This document shows, piece after piece, positions 17,139-25,776 of a stretch of DNA of 43,481 nt; positions within the stretch are counted from its first letter, which is position 1; each line of letters begins with the position of its first letter. Position numbers and translations under genes: made by a program. The notes under the pieces were generated by a model. It made no database searches and had not been told where the DNA came from. It saw only the letters and a list, made by a program, of their open reading frames with translations. The stretch spans positions 1 through 43,481 of the forward strand of contig DAVZ01000025.1 of the NCBI GenBank assembly GCA_002505765.1, given 5' to 3'. The DNA is from Methanobacterium sp. UBA176. GTDB taxonomy: Archaea; Methanobacteriota; Methanobacteria; Methanobacteriales; Methanobacteriaceae.

Positions 17139-17777
17139 ATGGCACAAGAGATGATAGAGGGAGTTAATCCTACAAGAATGGAACTCCTTAAACTTAAAGA
17201 TCGGGAAAAACTTGCAATAAAGGGGCATGGCCTCCTTAAAGAGAAAAGAAATGCCCTTATAATGGAATTTTTCAGTATTCTGGATCGAGTTAAAGGACTA
17301 CGAGAGAATGTAGAAAAAAAATTAGAACAATCATTTGCCGATCTTATATTAGCAAAGACAATGATGGGTGATTTTGAGGTTAGGAAGGCTGCAATGTCTG
17401 TAAAAGGATCATTAGATATCAGTGTGGACACACGAAACATTATGGGAGTAACGGTACCTGTAATTGAATATGAAGATATGAAAAAATCCATGACCGAGAG
17501 AGGTTATGGGCTGGTTGACACTTCTGCCAAGCTGGATGAATCTTCAAGAGGATTTGAAGAGGTAATTAAGCTCATACTAGAGCTTTCAGAGATTGAAATG
17601 ACGGTAAAACTGCTTGCAGGCGAAATAGAGTCAACAAAAAGAAGGGTAAATGCATTAGAACACATTATCATTCCACGATTAGAAAATACAGTTAAATACA
17701 TTGAGATGCGTCTTGAAGAGATGGAAAGGGAGAATTTTGTAAGATTGAAGATGATCAAAAAGGCCATGGGGACTTAA
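17139..17777 (+). CDS. ahaD: A-type ATP synthase subunit D
   Basis: The 212-residue protein is the central-stalk rotor shaft, the counterpart of F1 gamma. It is a long antiparallel coiled coil. The N-terminal helix begins with the family signature NPTRMELLKLKDREKLAIKG and continues LLKEKRNALIMEFF. The C-terminal helix carries TKRRVNALEHIIIPRLENT, the conserved block near residues 165-183. The AAM/VPVIEY segment lies in the middle. GAGGG stands five bases upstream of the ATG, inside the hairpin described above. It is the last ATP synthase gene; the next frame starts one base after its stop. Confidence 0.96.
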   Translation: MAQEMIEGVNPTRMELLKLKDREKLAIKGHGLLKEKRNALIMEFFSILDRVKGLRENVEKKLEQSFADLILAKTMMGDFEVRKAAMSVKGSLDISVDTRNIMGVTVPVIEYEDMKKSMTERGYGLVDTSAKLDESSRGFEEVIKLILELSEIEMTVKLLAGEIESTKRRVNALEHIIIPRLENTVKYIEMRLEEMERENFVRLKMIKKAMGT

Positions 17778-17778
17778 A

Positions 17779-18165
17779 ATGGTTAGAATAATAACAAGAC
17801 TTGATGAAGTTAAAAAAGAGTATGCTGAACTTGAAGAACGCGCATTGGGTGATTTTAAAGTCGGTACCATTATTGGTAAACTAAGGGCCATAATTGCAGA
17901 TGAAGAAGTTGAATTTAAAGCCAATGAATCTAAATCAATTGAAATCAAACCAATCACTATTCCTGCAAATCATATTACCTTTGTAGCAGCATATGCATCT
18001 AACAGGTACGGACATTGCATTGCCGTTGGTGAAGAAATACCTCTTCCAATGAGCTTTAAAAAAAAAGTGGATCATACCTCATTTGTTGCAATTCTTAAAG
18101 GTCAAATAAAAAAAGATGATTTACTCGGAGTTTTAATACTTCTTCCAGTTGAAATGTTGAAGTAA
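17779..18165 (+). CDS. DUF22-like protein co-transcribed with the ATP synthase
   Basis: The 128-residue soluble protein begins one base after the ahaD stop, so it is almost certainly translated from the same mRNA. I read it as DUF22: beta-rich with IEIKPITIPANHITFVAAYASNRYGHCIAVGE in the middle and DLLGVLILLPVEML at the end. The compact beta pattern with an embedded GHxIAVGE suggests a small barrel or sugar-kinase-like cap, but no function is established that I know of. Its place as a tenth gene after ahaD hints at a role in assembly or regulation of the synthase; that is inference only. Confidence 0.7.
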   Translation: MVRIITRLDEVKKEYAELEERALGDFKVGTIIGKLRAIIADEEVEFKANESKSIEIKPITIPANHITFVAAYASNRYGHCIAVGEEIPLPMSFKKKVDHTSFVAILKGQIKKDDLLGVLILLPVEMLK

Positions 18166-18182
18166 CCCGCTCCTTTCTTCCT

Positions 18183-18515
18183 TTAATCCATATAAACCAT
18201 GATTTGTACCATATTCTCTTCAACTTTTATCTTTGTATTAATATCATCATTTTCCTTTTCAATTCCTCTTAATTTATAAAAAACATTGGAAATTGAAATT
18301 GTATGAAAATCACCTGTTTTATTTTCTGGTTTTGAAGAAATTAACAGTAATATGGCACCTTTATCTTGAATTGTGACATTATAATTAATTCCATTTATAT
18401 AAACTGCATCTGATAATCTTAGTAGAAGTTTTATGAGTTTAATTGGAAGTTCGCTTTTACTTATTATTCTTTTAATCAGGTCATTTTCTCTGCATTGTTC
18501 AATACTAATTTCCAT
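18183..18515 (-). CDS. hypothetical protein, 110 residues
   Basis: This is a soluble protein of unrecognised family. It has helical segments at the start (ENDLIKRIISKSELPIKLIKLLLRLSD) and an alternating strand pattern after residue 45 (NYNVTIQDKGAILLLISSK, FHTISISNVFYKL, KVEENMVQIMVYM). The ATG follows GGGAGGG with a spacing of about six bases, which supports real translation. It converges with the DUF22-like gene and is divergent from UPF0216. Confidence 0.65.
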   Translation of the reverse strand: MEISIEQCRENDLIKRIISKSELPIKLIKLLLRLSDAVYINGINYNVTIQDKGAILLLISSKPENKTGDFHTISISNVFYKLRGIEKENDDINTKIKVEENMVQIMVYMD

Positions 18516-18601
18516 ATTAGCCCTCCCTCATTCTAAATAATTTTGTTTCAGTACACTCAATTGAAAATAATTATATCAAACAAAATAAATATAGATGGTA
18601 G

Positions 18602-19006
18602 ATGACTAAATTAGATCGTGCAGATAATCTGTTGAAAAAACAATTAGTCAGTTTAAATAGGCATCTCCCCCCAAGGCGTAAAACACTGGCTGAACTTCTG
18701 GAAGAGGAACAGCCCCATGTAATGGGAGCAGATAGTTCAAGGCATAGATTTAAAAACTCTGAACTAAAGAAAATAGCAGCTATGATTGATGAGGAAGAAT
18801 ATAAAAATTTAAAACTTCCCATTTATATCGAAATCCAGTCCAGCACCTCTGGAGCAAGAATAACAGGAAAGCTTGAAACCAAAATTGTTAGTGAAACATT
18901 AAAAATCCATCCCTGTAAAAGCGAGCTTTTTATTTACAGAGCTGATGTAAAAGAGCTGAGAAAAGTATTTCCAACGGCTACCCAGTACATATTTTTAGTG
19001 AGGTAG
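18602..19006 (+). CDS. UPF0216 (DUF61) family protein
   Basis: The 134-residue protein fits the archaeal UPF0216 family. Landmarks are LKKQLVSLNRHLPPRRKTLAELL near residues 12-34, the segment HRFKNSELKKIA, and PIYIEIQSSTSGARITGKLE near 77-96. The function is unknown; the conserved Arg/Lys-rich first third may bind nucleic acid. GATGGTAG directly precedes the ATG. A 49-residue membrane protein follows 27 bases later and probably shares the transcript. Confidence 0.85.
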   Translation: MTKLDRADNLLKKQLVSLNRHLPPRRKTLAELLEEEQPHVMGADSSRHRFKNSELKKIAAMIDEEEYKNLKLPIYIEIQSSTSGARITGKLETKIVSETLKIHPCKSELFIYRADVKELRKVFPTATQYIFLVR

Positions 19007-19033
19007 CCCTTAAAATTGTAAAGAGGTTTTATT

Positions 19034-19183
19034 TTGAGCATAGACCCAATAGAAAATATTCTAAGTGATCCAGATAAACGTGCCAAGCTATATATGGTTT
19101 TTGTTGGCACTATAATCCTTTCCACTGTTTTAATTACTGTAGGTGCCATAATTTTTATCCTGTATCTTGTAGGGATAATCTAA
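19034..19183 (+). CDS. small single-span membrane protein, 49 residues
   Basis: A TTG start at 19034 with GAGGT seven bases upstream opens a 49-codon frame. The protein has a charged head (SIDPIENILSDPDKRAKLY) and one long hydrophobic helix (VFVGTIILSTVLITVGAIIF and on to the end). The head-helix design, the good ribosome site and the tight spacing to UPF0216 argue that it is real. The function is unknown. It converges with the ATP-grasp gene, 21 bases away. Confidence 0.65.
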   Translation: MSIDPIENILSDPDKRAKLYMVFVGTIILSTVLITVGAIIFILYLVGII

Positions 19184-19204
19184 TCTTATTAAAAAGGATT
19201 TAAT

Positions 19205-20362
19205 TTAAAATGTTAGATTTCGGGCAAGAATTTTTTGAGGAAATGGCCCTAACCTTTTATAAACTTTTTGAACCGTCTTATCTGCATTCTGAATTGCTTC
19301 TTCCAGAGTTTTACCTTTTTTAACAACTGTAGCTGCAGGTTCATCCTTTTCAATTATAACATTTTTTTCAGGAATGTCGTATACTCCTTCAAAATTTAAA
19401 TTTCCTGCAACAGAGCGCCATTTTGCAAATACGACCATTTTAACAGCATAGCCCTTTGATTCAGGCACATCTATTATAGCTCCATTTGATGCTTTAAAAT
19501 GCGCATCGAACATATTTATGCCCAGCATTTCTTCAGCACACTCCAGTGTTCCCTGAAATCTTGGATTTACCTCTATTATGTAGAGTTCATCTCCAGTATC
19601 TATCATGTCTACGCCGTTTGATCCCATAAGGGAAAGTTTCATTACAACTTCTTCTGCTGTATTTTTTATTTTGGGGTCATCTTTATAGGGTACTATATTT
19701 CCACAGTATGCAAATTCATCTGGCTGTCCAAGATGGTTATCTCCAATTATCTGTCTGCTTGTTAAAATTGTTCTGGCTTCATTTTCTGTAGATAAAACCG
19801 ATGCACTTATACTTTCACCTTCTATGACTTCCTGCAGCATGAATCCACTAAAGTCTGAATTTGGAGTGGTTTCCTCAAACCTGCGAATATCTTTTCCCCC
19901 GGCACCTTTAACAGGCTTAACAATAAATTTTTTATCTTGATTGTCACTAACTATCCGGGAAGCTTCTTCATATGATGATATTGAAAAGGTTTCAGGAACA
20001 TTAAATTTCTTTTTTAGAATCTTATAAAGGTTGTATTTATCCTCAACATGTCCTATCCTTTTGTTTCCAATGATCTTTGATTCTGGAAATTTTTCTGGAA
20101 CTGCCCCAGTGCTGCAGAGTATAAAATCAACATCATCTACAACTTCATATGCGTATTGGTGAAGTAAGTCAGGATCATATTTTTCTGCATAATTACCGCA
20201 TGTTTCAAAGGGTAATTGTGATAGTATGCATCTTAAATAATCAGAACATTTAACCAGGTCACTTGTACAAAAATAATCTACAGAATACACTTTATTTCCC
20301 ATCTTTTTTGCAGAACATGCCACAGGCCGTGTATTTGTACCTACAACGAGTATTTTATTCAT
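19205..20362 (-). CDS. ATP-grasp domain protein (COG2232-like carboligase)
   Basis: The 385-residue protein starts with a Rossmann-like strand-turn (MNKILVVGTNTRPVACSAKKMG). The ATP-grasp core follows: KKFIVKPVKGAGGKDIRRF with the glycine-rich loop (about residues 148-166), MLQEVIEGESISASVLS, and the Mg-binding end LYIIEVNPRFQGTLECAE near 265-285. Such enzymes join a carboxylate to an amine or thiol through an acyl phosphate. This archaeal group is described as carboligase-like; the substrate is unknown. GGTG lies seven bases upstream of the ATG. The tRNA-Gln gene is upstream on the same strand, about 130 bases away. Confidence 0.85.
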   Translation of the reverse strand: MNKILVVGTNTRPVACSAKKMGNKVYSVDYFCTSDLVKCSDYLRCILSQLPFETCGNYAEKYDPDLLHQYAYEVVDDVDFILCSTGAVPEKFPESKIIGNKRIGHVEDKYNLYKILKKKFNVPETFSISSYEEASRIVSDNQDKKFIVKPVKGAGGKDIRRFEETTPNSDFSGFMLQEVIEGESISASVLSTENEARTILTSRQIIGDNHLGQPDEFAYCGNIVPYKDDPKIKNTAEEVVMKLSLMGSNGVDMIDTGDELYIIEVNPRFQGTLECAEEMLGINMFDAHFKASNGAIIDVPESKGYAVKMVVFAKWRSVAGNLNFEGVYDIPEKNVIIEKDEPAATVVKKGKTLEEAIQNADKTVQKVYKRLGPFPQKILARNLTF

Positions 20363-20488
20363 AGGATTTACACCTTCATTTTAGATACTCACATTTAATG
20401 GTTTATACTCATTGAATTTATGCATTTGGGGTTAAGTTCACTCAGGAATTATTTTTTTAATGACAAACTAATTAAGTAGTATATAAGG

Positions 20489-20913
<425 letters not shown>

Positions 20914-21576
20914 TCAAACCCTTTTATCACATGAACTGTTGAATCTACATTTACCGCATTTATTAGGATTATCTGTGGAATTAAATTCCTTTTCCCCGGA
21001 AATCAATTCATGCATATGATTAACAATATCATTTATTTGTTTTTCTGCCTTTTCATCAAAATAAGATGCCCAAAATACCCTATCAGTGCCTCTTTGACGT
21101 AGCGAAGCCACAATTTTTCTATCTTCTTTAATCATGTCCTTGAATGCCAGACAGTATCCGTAAACCTGATTTATGCTCGAAGGATAGGCTATTGTACCTG
21201 GCTTATCGTCTATTATCACAAATTCATCTGGGGTCATCCAAACTTCATCAATGAATCCCCTTATTCCATACGTTGCAGAAATTACAGGGAACTCTCTGGA
21301 TAAAATTTCGGCAGTTTTTGATGTCTCCATCATTTCATCGAAGGTTGCTGGTTCTGCATCTTCCCTGAACTTTTCTTCTAAAATCGAATGTTCATGAGAT
21401 CCTCTGATCATGGATTTTGTAGGTTCAGTCTTGACCCTGCGCACATTTTCAAGGAAAATACTGTACTCACAGTACCCCTGAGTATTAAGCCAGCTTATCG
21501 GAAAATTATTTTTGTTTTGAAATATTTTAACCCCTGAAATTGATGGATGTGGAATTAAGTTTGCACCAAATGACAT
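20914..21576 (-). CDS. PD-(D/E)XK nuclease with four cysteines (Cas4/RecB-like)
   Basis: The 220-residue protein has the layout of Cas4/AddB-type nucleases. C36 (NTQGYCEYS) and the C-terminal trio C207, C210 and C216 (CGKCRFNSSC) would hold a 4Fe-4S cluster. In between, GIRGFIDEVW gives the first acidic residue and FVIIDDKPG the D-x-K end of the PD-(D/E)XK core, followed by INQVYGYCLAF as the Q-xx-xY helix. Such enzymes cut single-stranded or end DNA. There is no cas1/cas2 or CRISPR array in the window, so adaptation Cas4 is unlikely. It sits downstream of a UvrD-type helicase on the same strand, though a 131-base TATA-like AT-rich gap and a GGCGGT site suggest its own promoter. Confidence 0.85.
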   Translation of the reverse strand: MSFGANLIPHPSISGVKIFQNKNNFPISWLNTQGYCEYSIFLENVRRVKTEPTKSMIRGSHEHSILEEKFREDAEPATFDEMMETSKTAEILSREFPVISATYGIRGFIDEVWMTPDEFVIIDDKPGTIAYPSSINQVYGYCLAFKDMIKEDRKIVASLRQRGTDRVFWASYFDEKAEKQINDIVNHMHELISGEKEFNSTDNPNKCGKCRFNSSCDKRV

Positions 21577-21707
21577 GAATACCGCCTATAAAAACTTCTA
21601 TTTTACTCCCTGGTATTATTAGAAGTCTGAAGCAGTATATAAATTATATATATTCAACTTTGAAAAATCAGGGGCTAATAAAGAAATCATAAATAATAAT
21701 TAAGTGA

Positions 21708-24023
21708 CTATATGTGAAAAAGTCCATGAAGCCCTTTCCAGTGCCATTTTTCTTTTCTATCCCATCCTGTAGCTACATTAGGAATATACCTCATTTTACC
21801 GTTGAAAAAATAACCATCCTTTACAGAATTAAGCCCCACAAGTATTAAAACACCCTTTGAGCGGGAAAATGCCACAAAATACTGCCTTATAAGGTCATCG
21901 AAAGCTCTATCCAGCCCATCCCTTTCTGGTTTACCTATGGGAGAATATTTTCTCATATTATCCTCTATAGTACACGATTTACCCGGAGTCCCTGGAAATC
22001 GCTTGAAAGAGTGATATGAATGGTTCATTTTAAAATCAGAACCTACATCAACCACTACAATGGGGAATTCAAGCCCCTTTGACTGGTGAATTGACATCAC
22101 ATTTATCTGGTTTTGGGGAAGTTCTTCAAGAATATCAACATCTATTGTAATTACCCCTATGGCAATGGGAACAAAAATATTCCATATTGCTTCGATAGTT
22201 GAATCCCTTTGCCGTTTATTTTCATCTAAAATAATTTTTGCATTAAAATCGCTGAATAGACTTGTTTGAGTAATGGTTTTAGTTATAACTTCCAGATATA
22301 CCCTCCATTCTGGATCATGTATTTCTGGTATCCATTCAATCATGCTGTAAATAAGATCATTGAGTGATACCTCTTCCCTAAATTCTATCTTCCATGTATC
22401 TAAAAAATCCTGAATAAAGTCACTGTTTTTAACATAATTTAATGCCCTTGAACGCCATGAATTAAACCTATAAACTGAATTTTGAGGCAATCCCTTGAGT
22501 TCATTCTGTATTAACCCCCTTGGATCAATGCACTCCATCAGCAGCCCACATATTGTTTCAACAGCCTTTATTCGGGCTAAATTCTGTCCCCGAGGATTAA
22601 ATATCGGTATTTGAGGATTATATTGATTCAATTCATCTTTAAGTAGACAGGGAAGTCGCTGCTTTCCTTTAAAATCTAATTCCAGAGGTGAGCTGCATAA
22701 AAGAGCTATATCCCCTGGAGACCCTTCTTTTTTATCTATGATTATATCGAATACTTTATGGTTATGCTTAAAATTAATTCCATCTCCATTTATGATTTCA
22801 TTTAGAAATAAAGCAAGATCTCTGGCCAGGGAACCAACATCATCTCTAAACATTCCCATAACTGGAAATTCGGGAGAAAACTCTTCATCTGAATATTTTA
22901 TTGGCTTTTTACCTTCAATACGTGCCTTTTCATAGCCTTTATCAATGGTAATAAATTCATTACAGAAGTTCACAATTTTTTTTGTTGATCTGTAATTTCT
23001 GGCTAGATTAATAAAAGAAGGTTTTACATTAAGTTCATCCTCTATCCTTTTGTTAAAATCCCTGAAAAGCTCTACTGTAGCTCCTCTAAACCTGTAAAGT
23101 GATTGATCGTCATCTCCAACTACAATAATACATCCACTGTTTTCTATTGCTGCTCTTGCTATCTGGAAGTAAATGGTTTCTTGAAGGAGATTGGTATCCT
23201 GGTATTCATCAACAAGAATTATTTTTATGCCTTTTAAAAATTTTTTAAGCTTTCCATTTTGAAGATTCTTTAAAAATTCATCTTCAAGCATTGAAAAATC
23301 AAGCAAAGACCTTTTCTGGAGTTCTTCTATGTAATCTAAAATTGCATCCCGCGCTATTTCAGCTCCGGGATGGTTATAATTATCTATAAATTCATCGAAA
23401 TTGATTCTATCATGGTAAATTCTGTCTTTTATTTCAAGAAGTATCAGACTCATGATTGAAACGTTTAATCTGGACTTAGTACCTCTGATCTGGTTAAGGA
23501 ACCTTTTTAACTGTATATCTTTTTGACGCCCATGAACTAGAAGTCCAATTTTAGTCATTAATGAATTAGAAACAAAATCTTCAATTATAGTGAATTGTGA
23601 ATAGTTTAAATCCATATTTTTTCTTAATACATCCTCAGAAATGCTGTCGATAGTTCCAATTGTAATTTTATTAAAATTTATGGCAAATAAATCCCCTATA
23701 ATACCTGAATATTTAGTACTATTTATAAAGCTGGATTTTAACCTGTTTCCCCAATCTATAATTCTATTTCTTAGCTGTGATGCTGCTCTACGCGTAAAAG
23801 TAGTGGCCAGAATTTCTGATGGTTTTATGCAATCTACAAAAATAAATTTTAGAACTTTAAGGACCATTACTGTTGTTTTTCCGCTTCCTGGCCCTGCTAC
23901 AATGAATAATGAATCATCTGTCTTTGCGTTTATGGCCTTATATTGTTCAGGATTTATTGAAGCTCTTATGTCTCTTCCAAGCTCTTTTACAACTGCTTCT
24001 TCAAAATCAGAATATTCGATCAT
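21708..24023 (-). CDS. UvrD/Rep-type SF1 DNA helicase
   Basis: This helicase of about 771 residues carries the SF1A motifs in order: a Q-motif-like INPEQYKAI, Walker A VAGPGSGKTT (residues about 40-50), TFTRRAASQLRNR (Ia), ILVDEYQDTNLLQ (II), VVGDDDQSLYRFRGA (III), NYRSTKKIV (IV), VMSIHQSKGLEFPIVVV (V) and YFVAFSRSKGVL (VI). It should unwind DNA 3'-5'. No nuclease domain follows motif VI, so cutting may come from the separate Cas4-like protein. The ATG at 24023 is preferred to a TTG at 24032; neither has a strong ribosome site. The coiled-coil gene ends 11 bases upstream, implying translational coupling. Confidence 0.92.
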   Translation of the reverse strand: MIEYSDFEEAVVKELGRDIRASINPEQYKAINAKTDDSLFIVAGPGSGKTTVMVLKVLKFIFVDCIKPSEILATTFTRRAASQLRNRIIDWGNRLKSSFINSTKYSGIIGDLFAINFNKITIGTIDSISEDVLRKNMDLNYSQFTIIEDFVSNSLMTKIGLLVHGRQKDIQLKRFLNQIRGTKSRLNVSIMSLILLEIKDRIYHDRINFDEFIDNYNHPGAEIARDAILDYIEELQKRSLLDFSMLEDEFLKNLQNGKLKKFLKGIKIILVDEYQDTNLLQETIYFQIARAAIENSGCIIVVGDDDQSLYRFRGATVELFRDFNKRIEDELNVKPSFINLARNYRSTKKIVNFCNEFITIDKGYEKARIEGKKPIKYSDEEFSPEFPVMGMFRDDVGSLARDLALFLNEIINGDGINFKHNHKVFDIIIDKKEGSPGDIALLCSSPLELDFKGKQRLPCLLKDELNQYNPQIPIFNPRGQNLARIKAVETICGLLMECIDPRGLIQNELKGLPQNSVYRFNSWRSRALNYVKNSDFIQDFLDTWKIEFREEVSLNDLIYSMIEWIPEIHDPEWRVYLEVITKTITQTSLFSDFNAKIILDENKRQRDSTIEAIWNIFVPIAIGVITIDVDILEELPQNQINVMSIHQSKGLEFPIVVVDVGSDFKMNHSYHSFKRFPGTPGKSCTIEDNMRKYSPIGKPERDGLDRAFDDLIRQYFVAFSRSKGVLILVGLNSVKDGYFFNGKMRYIPNVATGWDRKEKWHWKGLHGLFHI

Positions 24024-24034
24024 GAAATTCAAAA

Positions 24035-24652
24035 TTATTCATCTTCTTTTGCAATTAAATCCTTCTTACTAATCTTGCTCTTGAGCATGGTCCAGAAATC
24101 TTTATCCTTACTGGGTTTTAATTCATTTTCCAGGATAGTAGCTTTATTTAATTCTCTTTCATAGTTTTTATTTAGTTTTTTGTTTTCTGCTTCCACTGAT
24201 TCCAGTTTTCTTTTTAATTCGGCATTTTCAGACTCTAATTCCTGAATTTTAGATACATCAACTCTGTATTTTTTGTTGGCCTTGGTGTGTTTGCTCAGAA
24301 GTTCCTTGTAGGATTTTGATAGTTCGCCGTGTTTCCATTCAAGTTCCTTGAATTCTCTCTGGTATTCGCCCACGTTTCTTTCATATCCTTTAAGCTTGCT
24401 TATGTATTCCTTTAAAGCCCATGTATCCTCTACACCAAAAAGTTCTTTAAAATATTTTTCTGGTATTATGAGTACTCCATCTTTACATTGGAGATTATCA
24501 GTTCTTTTAAGAGGTATAAGATACTGATTATACTCGTAAACCTTTTGTTTACCCCCAACCATCTTCTTTGCCTTTTTTTTGTAGCACTTTACAAAGGTTT
24601 TAATCATCTGTACCATTTGGTCCCAACTCCAGAGTTGAAGTCTGAATTTCAT
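24035..24652 (-). CDS. coiled-coil protein upstream of the helicase
   Basis: The 205-residue protein belongs to no family I recognise. Residues 1-75 form a small basic domain (IKTFVKCYKKKAKKMVGGKQ, then YLIPLKRTDNL and VLIIPEKYFKELFG). Residues about 80-185 are a continuous coiled coil (KELEWKHGELSKSYKELLSK, SENAELKRKLESVEAENKKL). The true start may be one of the internal ATG codons at residues 12 or 16, as GGAG lies ten bases before the former and the first ATG has no ribosome site. It heads the helicase transcript, so a role as a loading, spacer or dimerisation factor for the helicase is a reasonable guess. Confidence 0.7.
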   Translation of the reverse strand: MKFRLQLWSWDQMVQMIKTFVKCYKKKAKKMVGGKQKVYEYNQYLIPLKRTDNLQCKDGVLIIPEKYFKELFGVEDTWALKEYISKLKGYERNVGEYQREFKELEWKHGELSKSYKELLSKHTKANKKYRVDVSKIQELESENAELKRKLESVEAENKKLNKNYERELNKATILENELKPSKDKDFWTMLKSKISKKDLIAKEDE

Positions 24653-24882
24653 GAAATAATTGGAGCAAGTTAACTCTAAATTGTTTTATATTACGTTATA
24701 CTCTTATATATTCGCAACTAATCCCATGAAATATGTTTCTTTTTGGTATTTTTATATCTTACCATCCCATATGGAGTAATAAAAAACAGTTATTTTATAT
24801 CAACAACGATTTCAACTGACATTCTAAACCTCTTTTTTTAAAGAAATAAAAACAGTAAGATTATGATTTAAATAAAAAAAAT

Positions 24883-25520
24883 TTAATTTCCCTTCAAGGT
24901 TTTAATCTGTTCCTGACGGTCTTTAAGTCCAAGAGTTAAAAACAATATAAAAGTTGCTGCAATGACTACTACAATGCATACAAATTCATAACCAGCATAG
25001 CTGCTACCTTCTAATACTAATACACCAAACTAACTGGCCAGTGCTGGCATTTATATTAGTTAATGCCTGTCCTGAAGCTCTGTACCATAATACTTTCAGA
25101 TAGCATTATGTATCTCAAAGGAGTTATGGTAATCATTTCCAGGACAATTATATTACCTGATAAGACAAATATATAAAAAGATGAGGCAAAGAAACATAAA
25201 GAAGCTTGCAATTAATGTAAAAGCTACCTGTAAACATCACCATTTAAACTGAACTTATCAAGCATTCCATTATATGTGCCAAACAGTTATTAAATAACAA
25301 GGGGAAGGAAACATCAAACTTGCTTTTGAAGCAGATAAAGACTGTGAAACCACTTCAAAAGAGGGCAAAAATACTATAGTCACCTGACTTAAGCCAGAAC
25401 CTATGGATATACCTGTAACAAGTTTAACTTCCCTGTTTACAAGCAAATTTATTTGAACAACTGGATCTTCAGTGCGCTTTTCAACTTTCCATAATACAGA
25501 TAATAATGCTGTAGAATGAA
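24883..25520 (-). pseudogene. decayed MFS transporter (EmrB/QacA-like)
   Basis: Minus-strand reading in changing frames recovers the C-terminal half of a 14-helix drug-efflux MFS protein. From about 25510 it reads LWKVEKRTEDPVVQINLLVN, then REVKLVTGISIGSGLSQVTI and VFLPSFEVVSQSLSASKAS, which fits the loop and helices after TM 8 of that family. After frame changes it continues ASGQALTNINASTGQ, then SSYAGYEFVCIVVVIAATFI and LFLTLGLKDRQEQIKTLKGN, ending in a proper stop at 24883. Several frameshifts and stops break it and the N-terminal half is missing. Confidence 0.7.
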
Positions 25521-25680
25521 GTGAAAAATAGGAAAGATATATGGATTTAAGTCTTTTCAGTAAATATTAAACATAATAGGATGCATTTATGTGATATTTA
25601 TGTTTAAATTCCTTTTTTACACTCCACTATATGAATAATGTATTTTTAAATTTATTAAATAGAAATAATGAAATATTATA

Positions 25681-25760
25681 ATACACTAATTTGTAGTAAA
25701 TCATTCCAATAAACAGAATACTATGAAATACACCTAATCTGTAGTGAATATATCCAATTA
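25681..25760 (+). repeat. imperfect direct repeat before the membrane histidine kinase
   Basis: ATACACTAATTTGTAGTAAA at 25681-25700 recurs as ATACACCTAATCTGTAGTGAA at 25728-25748, and both continue into a ...T-CCAAT... block. The period is about 47 bases and the second copy ends 16 bases before the kinase ATG. This could be a pair of operator half-sites or a local duplication. Confidence 0.5.
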
Positions 25761-25776
25761 ATGTCAGGTTATTTTT

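Noticed and set aside
20914..21576. Cas4 of a CRISPR-Cas system
   Set aside because: No cas1, cas2 or effector gene and no array of regular repeats is found anywhere in the window; the partner is a UvrD-type helicase.
22738..24072. Plus-strand frames of 65 and 143 codons
   Set aside because: They are antisense to the helicase, whose motifs are complete; their composition mirrors the reverse complement of that gene.
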